A DNA stretch of 8,960 nucleotides. Origin: an uncultured Oscillospiraceae bacterium (GTDB lineage: Bacteria; Bacillota; Clostridia; Oscillospirales; Ruminococcaceae). The notes under the pieces were generated by a model. The model saw only the letters and a program-made list of their open reading frames with translations. It was not told the origin of the DNA and did no database searches. Position numbers and translations under genes: made by a program. Shown piece by piece: positions 1-5,215 of the stretch. Numbering within the stretch: position 1 is the stretch's first letter; each line of letters starts with the position of its first letter. The stretch is from NCBI GenBank assembly GCA_910587465.1, contig CAJUMS010000097.1, positions 1 through 8,960 of the forward strand, in the 5' to 3' direction.

Positions 1-65
1 CCAAAAAACTCGTTTTTTTTGAGAAAATTGTGTAAAGTTATATTGACAAAATCAACACCTTGATT

Positions 66-317
66 ATGGAGATAAAATGTGTTGGGGCTACCGCAGCATT
101 CAGCATCTCGGTAAATATCTACCGCAAGGATATGAACAGCGCTCCCGTCAAGGAGCTTATCTCGCTGCTGAAGCGCAACGAAAGCAGTTCGCCCGACGAC
201 GATTCCGATAATATCAAGGTCGACTATACGGGCTTGACGTCATATTATGTACCAAAGGACGCGGAAAATCGCGTGTTTGAGCTTATGCTCGATATCGCCG
301 AGAGGTCGGCTGAATGA
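66..317 (+). CDS. Small hypothetical protein, uncertain start
   Basis: I do not recognise this protein of about 83 residues. From about codon 10 on, codon use (many C/G third positions) matches the neighbouring genes, and the frame ends in TGA just before a strong terminator, so it is probably a real gene. The product is soluble-looking: no signal peptide or membrane segment, a predicted helix around VKELISLLKR, an acidic stretch (DDDSD) and a second helix at the C-terminus. The start is the weak point. ATG at 66 (or TTG at 60) has no Shine-Dalgarno sequence. The good GGAGA at 68-72 region precedes an ATG at 77 that lies in a different frame, which closes after 44 codons. A downstream ATG at 132 has AAGGA almost touching it. 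A frameshift or sequencing error near 77-130, or a truncated upstream gene, cannot be excluded. Confidence 0.5.
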   Translation: MEIKCVGATAAFSISVNIYRKDMNSAPVKELISLLKRNESSSPDDDSDNIKVDYTGLTSYYVPKDAENRVFELMLDIAERSAE

Positions 318-322
318 ACAAG

Positions 323-358
323 GCGGCAGAAAGGAGAACTCCCGACTGCCGCTTTTTT
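323..358 (+). terminator. Rho-independent terminator after the small hypothetical gene
   Basis: GCGGCAG (323-329) pairs with CTGCCGC (346-352). An inner GGAG/CTCC pair (333-336 with 339-342) extends the hairpin, and six T follow at 353-358. It begins six bases after the TGA stop at 315-317, so it should end the first transcript and insulate the next unit, whose promoter starts at 391. Confidence 0.85.
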
Positions 359-390
359 CTTACAAATTAGTGATGATTATAATTTAGTAC

Positions 391-419
391 TTGCAAAAAA
401 TTGTCGAATAGGTTATAAT
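391..419 (+). promoter_or_regulatory. Sigma-A-type promoter for the surface-protein/GH127 operon
   Basis: TTGCAA (391-396) and a perfect TATAAT (414-419) are separated by 17 bases, the optimal spacing for the housekeeping sigma factor. Transcription should begin near 426, about 28 bases before the ATG at 454. The site lies between the previous terminator and the next gene, and no other good promoter is seen before 4006, so it may drive three genes. Confidence 0.75.
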
Positions 420-453
420 ATAATAAAAAGTACATAAAATCGGGAGAATACAT

Positions 454-1122
454 ATGAATTCTGACAATAAACGGCGTTTGATAATTTTAGGCTCTATACT
501 CGCGTTGGCGATGGCGGTGCTGTTTTTTATGTCGACGGGTTGGAAAGATAATACTTCAAGTCAGCCCGAGAGCGGCTATTCTCAGTCAAGTATTGTGAAT
601 TCGTCACAAAGCGCGGGCACGCCGCTAAACGAAAGTACGAAACAAAGCGGGAGCACTGCACAAACCGAAAGTACATCGCAGAGCGGGAGCACAACGCAAA
701 ACGAGAGTACGGAGCAAAGTGAAAGCACACCGCAGAGCGAGAGCACATCACAAAGCGAAAGCGCCGTACAAACCGAAAGTATATCGCAAAGCGAGAGCAT
801 ACCGCCTGAAAGCAGCTCGGAGAGCGTGCCTGCGGAAAGTGCTCCCGAAGCGGTACAGCTGCGTTTCAGAAATCAAAAGCTGCTGAAACAGCACTACGAA
901 AAGCACGGTATTGAAATGGGCTTTTCTTCGGCGGAGGAGTACGAAAAAGCTGCGGCTGCGGTTGTCTCGCACCCCGACGTTCTTCACAAGACCGAAGCCG
1001 AGGACGGCGACGACGTATACTATATCGAGAGCACCAACGAGTTTGTGGTAGTCTCAACAGACGGCTATCTGCGCACATATTTCAATCCCGACAGTGGTAT
1101 CGACTATTTTAACAAACAATAA
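454..1122 (+). CDS. Membrane-anchored Ser/Thr/Gln-rich protein with C-terminal nuclease-like domain
   Basis: This is a 222-residue protein with three parts. Residues 1-8 are charged and followed by one hydrophobic segment (about 9-26), an uncleaved signal anchor or signal peptide, so the rest should be outside the membrane. Residues 34-133 are a low-complexity linker that contains nine six-residue units of the form S-T-x-Q-[ST]-[EG]. Residues 134-222 are a compact domain with LLKQHYEKHG, GFSSAEEYEKAA, a TNEFVVV strand, and YLRTYFNPDSGIDYF near the end. From memory this resembles the small BECR-fold (barnase/EndoU/colicin E5-D/RelE-like) RNase domains found at the ends of secreted toxins, with His151, Arg207 and Thr208 as candidate active residues; this is not proven. 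GGGAGA precedes the ATG by 7 bases. No immunity gene is obvious beside it, and the next gene follows after 33 bases without a terminator. Confidence 0.8.
   Translation: MNSDNKRRLIILGSILALAMAVLFFMSTGWKDNTSSQPESGYSQSSIVNSSQSAGTPLNESTKQSGSTAQTESTSQSGSTTQNESTEQSESTPQSESTSQSESAVQTESISQSESIPPESSSESVPAESAPEAVQLRFRNQKLLKQHYEKHGIEMGFSSAEEYEKAAAAVVSHPDVLHKTEAEDGDDVYYIESTNEFVVVSTDGYLRTYFNPDSGIDYFNKQ
634..795 (+). repeat. Nine degenerate 18-bp tandem repeats inside the surface-protein gene
   Basis: Nine in-frame 18-base units, each starting AGT or AGC, encode the six-residue unit S-T-x-Q-S/T-E/G. The third and later bases vary among copies, so selection appears to act on the peptide and not the DNA. A degenerate, Pro/Glu-richer run continues to about 850. 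The tract acts as a flexible, probably wall-spanning linker between the membrane anchor and the C-terminal domain, and its copy number may vary between strains. Confidence 0.85.
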
Positions 1123-1155
1123 AACGAACAATAATTTCGGAAAGGACGTAGCAAA

Positions 1156-2211
1156 ATGGGCATATCGGGAGGAAACGGCGGAAACCGTCCGCAGAGCGGA
1201 GGGCGTAGACCCACACCGATTGGCGGAGGACAAAGCAGAGCGGGGCGCAGCGGAGGAGCGCGTCCCTCGGGGTCAAGACCCGCGGGCGCAAGACCGACAG
1301 TCGCGCCGAGACCTGCAGGCAGCAGACCTGGCGCGGCGAGAGGAAACAGATATGCTTCGCCGTCGCCAAAACGTCCTAGCAGCTATCGCAGGAACGGCTG
1401 CACGAATATCGCGATAGGCGGCATTGTAGTCGGGATAGTTCTGTTTATCGTGCTGCTGAACGTGCTCAGAAGTTCCTGCAACGGCTGCGTTAAGGATACC
1501 GACAGCGATGTGAGCGGCTTTGGCAGCAGTACACAGACAAGCACCTCAAGCGGTAGCTTGTCATTAACTCCGTCAAATACGTCGACAACGGGCAATTCCG
1601 ATAACAGTACTACCTCGAGCTATGTTCCCCCGAAGCCGTCCGAGCCTGTTATTCCCGTGCTGACGCTTGCCAAGAACAAGCCCGCAAACGCCTTTGCTCC
1701 CGATTGCGTCGTTGATGAATTGCAATGGTTCAACGATGCCAAAACGGCGGGGGAGAATCTTAAATTCGTGTATGACAAGCTCGGAATACAGCCGTATGTT
1801 GTATTCAAGAAGTACGACTCAAGCCTGAAAACCGATGACGACAAGGTAAAATACTGCGTCGACTGGTACAAGGAGCATATTAACAATGAGGACACGTTTT
1901 TGCTGATGTATTTCGCCGAAAAGGCAAGCAGCGCGGACGTGGGATATACCGTCTATTATTCGGGAGCGAATGCCGAAAAGCTTGCGGTCGAGTTCAAGTG
2001 GATACTTGAGGACGGCATGAACGAGTACTGGTTCACCGAAATGTCGACGGACGACGTGATTAAGTACGCGTTCGAGTACACCTGCGACAGGATAACGGTA
2101 AAAACCGAGACCCCGTCCGCAAGCACGTCATCCTCCGATGAAACATCCGATACGTCCGAACCCGTGGAGAAACCATTAACAACGGAGGAAAGCAATGATA
2201 CGACAGATTAG
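1156..2211 (+). CDS. Single-pass membrane protein with TPM-like extracytoplasmic domain
   Basis: This is a 351-residue protein. Residues 1-80 are basic and rich in Gly, Arg, Pro and Ser (many RP, GGR and RPAG units) and should lie in the cytoplasm. Residues 84-104 form a strong membrane helix. Cys108 and Cys111 follow directly. Residues 115-165 are a Ser/Thr linker and 182-313 form a globular domain with NLKFVYDKLGIQPYVVF, a TFLLMYF strand, YTVYYSGANA and a helical end. This pattern resembles TPM (Psb32/YgcG-type) domains of Firmicutes, some of which are linked to phosphatase activity or membrane-protein quality control; the match is by recollection. Residues 314-351 are a Ser/Thr/Glu-rich tail. 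AAAGGA at 1141-1146 supports the ATG. The gene follows the previous one after 33 bases, and its last 17 bases overlap the next, which suggests co-transcription and translational coupling. Confidence 0.8.
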   Translation: MGISGGNGGNRPQSGGRRPTPIGGGQSRAGRSGGARPSGSRPAGARPTVAPRPAGSRPGAARGNRYASPSPKRPSSYRRNGCTNIAIGGIVVGIVLFIVLLNVLRSSCNGCVKDTDSDVSGFGSSTQTSTSSGSLSLTPSNTSTTGNSDNSTTSSYVPPKPSEPVIPVLTLAKNKPANAFAPDCVVDELQWFNDAKTAGENLKFVYDKLGIQPYVVFKKYDSSLKTDDDKVKYCVDWYKEHINNEDTFLLMYFAEKASSADVGYTVYYSGANAEKLAVEFKWILEDGMNEYWFTEMSTDDVIKYAFEYTCDRITVKTETPSASTSSSDETSDTSEPVEKPLTTEESNDTTD

Positions 2212-3970
2212 ACCCGAAAACGCGCGCCTGCTCCCGGGACTGTTTAAGGAGCGTGCCGATATAAACAGAGCTTATCTTATGGAGCTTAAGACCGAGTCGC
2301 TGCTGCAAAATTTTTATCTTGAGGCGGCGATCCGCGTAGACCGTAATCTCGAGGATATGCACCTTGGCTGGGAGTCGCCAGCGTGTCAGCTGCGCGGTCA
2401 CTTCCTCGGGCACTGGATGTCTGCAGCGGCAATGCTTTACGCGCAGAACAACGACCGCGAGCTGAAAGCAAAGCTCGATATCGTTATAGACGAGCTGGAG
2501 CGCTGTCAGAAGCTGAACGGCGGCGAGTGGGCCGGCTCTATACCCGAAAAGTATTTCGCCAAGCTATCTGGCGACGAATACATCTGGTCGCCGCAGTATA
2601 CCATGCACAAGACCCTGCTCGGATTGTATCACAGCGCGCTTTACGCCAAAAGCTCCAAGGCGGCGGAGATATTGGGCCGCGCCGCGGATTGGTACGTCCG
2701 CTGGACGGTAGAAATGCAGACTAAGAACTCCCACGCCGTTTACAGCGGCGAGGAGGGCGGTATGCTGGAGGTCTGGGCGGGAATGTACCGTTTGACGGGT
2801 GACGATAAGTATCGCGGGCTTGCCGAAAGGTATTCGCACCCGTCGCTGTTCCAAAAGCTGGAAAACGGCGAAGACGCGCTGTCCGACTGCCACGCCAACG
2901 CGAGCATACCGTGGGCGCACGGCGCGGCGGCTATGTACGAGGTCACGGGCGATGAAAGGTGGCTAGGTCTCGTAAAGGCTTTCTGGAAGTGCGCGGTCAC
3001 CGACAGGGAGGCGTTCTGCACGGGCGGCCAGAACTCGGGCGAGTATTGGATAGCTCCCAAGCGTCTCGGCGCGTTTATCGGCGAGCGCACGCAGGAATTC
3101 TGCACGGTATACAATATGGTAAGGCTTGCGGATTATCTGTTAAGGTTCACGGGTGATAAGAGCTACGCCGACTATATCGAAAAGAACATTTACAACGGCT
3201 TTCTCGCGCAGCAGAACAAATTCACGGGAATGCCGGCGTATTTCCTGCCGCTTAAGGCGGGGAGCGTGAAGAAGTGGGGGAGCAAGACACACGATTTCTG
3301 GTGCTGTCACGGTACCACTGTACAGGCGCATACGTTGTATCCCATGCTCTGCTGGTATGAGGGTGAGGGGCGCGTATTTGTCGAGCAGTATATAAATTCA
3401 TGCTACGAGCGTTCCGAAAATGTTACGATAACGCAGAATATAGATATGAAGTATTACAACGACGGCGCGCTTTTTGACGAAACCGATAACAGCCGTATGT
3501 CGAGGTGGTATCTGAAAATCAACGTCAGTGCGAAATCTCCCGAGGAATTCACTCTGTCGCTGCGCGTTCCCGATTGGGTGAAGGGAGAGCCTTCGGTGCA
3601 GCTGAACGGCGAGGCTGTCAAGGTCACGGTTGACGGCGGTTATATTAACATATCGCGGCACTGGACGGACGACATGGTGAGCGTGTACTTCCCCGCGGCG
3701 CTGACGACTTCTTTTCTCCCCGATATGCCAAATCTAACGGCGTTTCTTGAGGGTCCCGTAGTTCTTGCGGGCTTGTGCCCAAGCGACCGCGGGATACAGG
3801 GCGATCCCGAGAGCTCTCTCGTAAACGTTACCGAGCACACTTACAGCACGTTCCCGTGGCAGCAGAGCACATATCGGACGATAAACCAACCCGAAAATTT
3901 TGATCTGATACCGCTTTACGATATTACCGACGAGCAGTATACGGTCTACTTTACGGTAAACGAAAAATAA
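2195..3970 (+). CDS. GH127-type glycoside hydrolase (DUF1680), likely beta-L-arabinofuranosidase
   Basis: This 591-residue protein is a clear member of the DUF1680 / glycoside hydrolase 127 group (GH146 is related). These zinc-dependent retaining enzymes use a cysteine nucleophile to release L-arabinofuranose from plant polymers or glycoproteins. The expected active-site set is visible: SGEYW with Glu283 (acid/base), EFC with Glu301 and Cys303 (zinc ligands), and WCCHGT with Cys370 and Cys371 (nucleophile and zinc ligand). These correspond to E322, E338, C340, C417 and C418 of Bifidobacterium HypBA1. The N-terminal two thirds form the helical barrel (motifs GHFLGHW at 68-74 and YTMHKTLLGLYH at 135-146); residues from about 390 form beta-domains. 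The length is somewhat shorter than many relatives but complete. There is no signal peptide, so it acts in the cytosol on imported oligosaccharides. GGAGGA at 2184-2189 precedes the ATG, which lies inside the upstream gene (17-base overlap). Confidence 0.93.
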   Translation: MIRQIRPENARLLPGLFKERADINRAYLMELKTESLLQNFYLEAAIRVDRNLEDMHLGWESPACQLRGHFLGHWMSAAAMLYAQNNDRELKAKLDIVIDELERCQKLNGGEWAGSIPEKYFAKLSGDEYIWSPQYTMHKTLLGLYHSALYAKSSKAAEILGRAADWYVRWTVEMQTKNSHAVYSGEEGGMLEVWAGMYRLTGDDKYRGLAERYSHPSLFQKLENGEDALSDCHANASIPWAHGAAAMYEVTGDERWLGLVKAFWKCAVTDREAFCTGGQNSGEYWIAPKRLGAFIGERTQEFCTVYNMVRLADYLLRFTGDKSYADYIEKNIYNGFLAQQNKFTGMPAYFLPLKAGSVKKWGSKTHDFWCCHGTTVQAHTLYPMLCWYEGEGRVFVEQYINSCYERSENVTITQNIDMKYYNDGALFDETDNSRMSRWYLKINVSAKSPEEFTLSLRVPDWVKGEPSVQLNGEAVKVTVDGGYINISRHWTDDMVSVYFPAALTTSFLPDMPNLTAFLEGPVVLAGLCPSDRGIQGDPESSLVNVTEHTYSTFPWQQSTYRTINQPENFDLIPLYDITDEQYTVYFTVNEK

Positions 3971-3975
3971 AACAA

Positions 3976-4004
3976 CGGCGGTATTTCACGATACCGCCGT
4001 TTTT
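3976..4004. terminator. Bidirectional terminator between GH127 and rubrerythrin genes
   Basis: CGGCGGTAT (3976-3984) pairs perfectly with ATACCGCCG (3991-3999) around a six-base loop. T4000-4004 follows on the plus strand, and the A-rich 3962-3975 gives a T-rich tail on the minus strand. It starts six bases after the GH127 stop and one base from the rubrerythrin stop (4006-4008), so it should stop both converging transcripts. Confidence 0.88.
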
Positions 4005-4005
4005 A

Positions 4006-4662
4006 TCAGTAATTTTCGGGACATATCTGGAAATAGCTTTGGGGCTTGGAGCAAACCGGACAAGTCGACGGAGCGTTCGTGCCGACGACGATATGTCCGC
4101 AGTTGCGGCATTCCCACACCTTGACCTCGCTCTTTTTAAAGACCTCCTGCATCTCGACGTTTTTCAGCAGAGCGCGGTATACCTCTTCATGATGTTTTTC
4201 GATATCCGCAATCATGCGGAATTTTCCCGCAAGCTCGGTAAAGCCCTCCTCTTCGGCGGTTTTCGCGAAGCTTGCGTACATATTCGTCCACTCGAAGTTT
4301 TCACCCTCCGCGCCCGCTTTGAGGTTCTGCGACGTCGCGCCGATACCGCCAAGCTCCTTGAACCATATCTCGGCGTGCTCCTTTTCATTGTCGGCGGTTT
4401 TCTGAAAAATAGCGGCTATCTGCTCAAAGCCCTCCTGCTTTGCCTTAGCAGCAAAGAACGTGTACTTGTTGCGGGCCTGCGACTCTCCCGCGAAAGCTGC
4501 CTCAAGATTGCGCTCGGTCTGCGTTCCCGCGTACTTGTTCTGATTGCCAGACTGCACCTCCACGATCTCCGCGCCAGAAACTCCGCATTCGGGACATACC
4601 GCCTCGGCGTGGTTGGGCGCTTCAAAGACCGCTCCGCATACATTGCATTTATATTGTGCCAT
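4006..4662 (-). CDS. Rubrerythrin with rubredoxin-like centres at both ends
   Basis: Rubrerythrin is a cytosolic non-haem iron protein that reduces hydrogen peroxide in anaerobes. The start is the ATG at 4662-4660 (MAQYKC), because AAAGGAGG lies just upstream; the open frame continues 27 codons further but without such a site. The product is 218 residues. Residues 1-30 hold Cys6, Cys9, Cys23 and Cys26, a rubredoxin-like iron site. Residues 48-170 form the four-helix diiron domain, with candidate ligands Glu60 (AFAGE), Glu93 and His96 (EKEH), Glu121 and Glu124 (ENFEW), Glu155 and His158 (EKHH). Residues 183-218 are a second rubredoxin domain with Cys185, Cys188, Cys201 and Cys204. Classical rubrerythrin has only the C-terminal iron site and reverse rubrerythrin only the N-terminal one; this one has both, as in Campylobacter desulforubrerythrin. 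It appears to be transcribed alone. Confidence 0.95.
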   Translation of the reverse strand: MAQYKCNVCGAVFEAPNHAEAVCPECGVSGAEIVEVQSGNQNKYAGTQTERNLEAAFAGESQARNKYTFFAAKAKQEGFEQIAAIFQKTADNEKEHAEIWFKELGGIGATSQNLKAGAEGENFEWTNMYASFAKTAEEEGFTELAGKFRMIADIEKHHEEVYRALLKNVEMQEVFKKSEVKVWECRNCGHIVVGTNAPSTCPVCSKPQSYFQICPENY

Positions 4663-4685
4663 AAGATCCTCCTTTGTAATTTTAT

Positions 4686-4713
4686 AATGTATATTTTGAG
4701 TTAAAAAAACCAA
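4686..4713 (-). promoter_or_regulatory. Possible promoter of the rubrerythrin gene
   Basis: Read on the minus strand, TTGGTT (4713-4708) and TACATT (4691-4686) are separated by 16 bases in a very AT-rich stretch, placing a start about 20 bases before the ATG. Overlapping TATACA and TATAAA hexamers make the exact -10 uncertain. No complete peroxide-repressor (PerR) site is visible. Confidence 0.3.
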
Positions 4714-4816
4714 GTTATTCATATATAGAAAAAATTGAAACAAAATCTTACTTTTTGAGCAACAATTACCTTTAATATTTCGACGCGCCGAGAAAATAAT
4801 AATAGCGCAAAGGTTT

Positions 4817-4834
4817 TGCGGAGATATTTCCGCA
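4817..4834. promoter_or_regulatory. Short inverted repeat in the divergent intergenic region
   Basis: TGCGGA (4817-4822) and TCCGCA (4829-4834) form a perfect six-base dyad around a six-base AT-rich centre. It lies 60 bases before the spore-protein ATG and about 155 bases before the rubrerythrin ATG. No T-run follows, so it is not a terminator. It could be an operator, or a small 5' hairpin if transcription begins upstream. The rest of the 4663-4893 interval is AT-rich and shows nothing else I can support. Confidence 0.3.
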
Positions 4835-4893
4835 GTGATTATGTTTATTGAGATTTACCTTTGCTATTATTGATTTCAAGGAGAATTATTATC

Positions 4894-5070
4894 ATGTCTA
4901 ACAAACAGTCTAAGGCAAACCTGAACAACATCAAGATGCAGGCAGCCAACGAAGTTGGCGTAACTCTTAACAACGGTTACAACGGTGACCTCACCGCAAG
5001 ACAGGCTGGCTCTATCGGCGGTATGATGGTCAAGAAGATGATCGAGTCCTACGAGCAGAACGCTAAGTAA
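4894..5070 (+). CDS. Alpha/beta-type small acid-soluble spore protein (SASP)
   Basis: This is a 58-residue protein of the alpha/beta SASP family. These proteins coat spore DNA, hold it in an A-like form and protect it from UV and heat damage, then are degraded in germination. The start is the ATG at 4894 (MSNKQS), with AAGGAG at 4878-4883; an in-frame TTG at 4861 lies ahead of that site and is unlikely. The family signature is clear: NEVGVTLNNGYNGDLTARQAGSIGGMMVKK is the DNA-binding core (split here: NEVGV at 19-23, GYNGDLTARQAGSIGG at 28-43, MVKKMI at 45-50). The usual cleavage site of germination protease GPR, Glu followed by Ile, Val or Phe, reads Gln16-Ala17 here. All nine Asn codons are AAC, a bias typical of very highly expressed genes. 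The gene is monocistronic with its own terminator. I could not identify a sigma-F/sigma-G promoter with confidence. Confidence 0.93.
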   Translation: MSNKQSKANLNNIKMQAANEVGVTLNNGYNGDLTARQAGSIGGMMVKKMIESYEQNAK

Positions 5071-5096
5071 GCTCAAGATATCGGTATTACAAAACG

Positions 5097-5135
5097 ATCC
5101 CTCGGGCAATAGCCCGGGGGATTTTGCGGTTTTTT
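5097..5135 (+). terminator. Terminator after the spore-protein gene
   Basis: ATCCCTCGGGC (5097-5107) pairs with GCCCGGGGGAT (5112-5122) with one G-T wobble and a four-base loop, giving a strong GC-rich stem. TTTT at 5122-5125 and a further six T at 5130-5135 follow. It sits 26 bases after the stop codon and before the next promoter. Confidence 0.85.
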
Positions 5136-5155
5136 GAATTTTTTGTGGAAATGGC

Positions 5156-5184
5156 TTGCATTTTCGGTAAAAATATGCTATAAT
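5156..5184 (+). promoter_or_regulatory. Extended -10 promoter of putP
   Basis: TTGCAT (5156-5161) and TATAAT (5179-5184) are 17 bases apart, and TGC immediately before the -10 (5176-5178) makes it an extended -10 promoter. Transcription should begin near 5191, about 25 bases before the ATG at 5216. Confidence 0.8.
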
Positions 5185-5215
5185 ATTCTGGACTATTATT
5201 ATAAGGAGATAACTT

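Noticed and set aside
1..20. Terminator remnant at the left edge (A-run, CTCG, T-run)
   Set aside because: The A6/T8 arms are compatible with the tail of a terminator, but no GC-rich stem lies inside the window, so it cannot be supported.
582..800. Repetitive minus-strand frame of Leu/Cys/Ser-Val units
   Set aside because: It is simply the complement of the 18-bp repeat tract; the plus-strand frame has the promoter, ribosome binding site and domain.
4682..4697. Possible PerR box (TTATAAT) before rubrerythrin
   Set aside because: Only one half-site is perfect; the other half matches 3 of 7 bases in a generally AT-rich stretch.
4039..4704. A 221-codon plus-strand open frame opposite rubrerythrin
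   Set aside because: It is the antisense shadow of a clear rubrerythrin gene, has no ribosome binding site, and its translation has no recognisable pattern.
4836..4872. Sigma-G-type promoter for the spore-protein gene
   Set aside because: TGATTAT at 4836 could serve as a -35 element, but no CATnnTA-like -10 occurs at the right distance.
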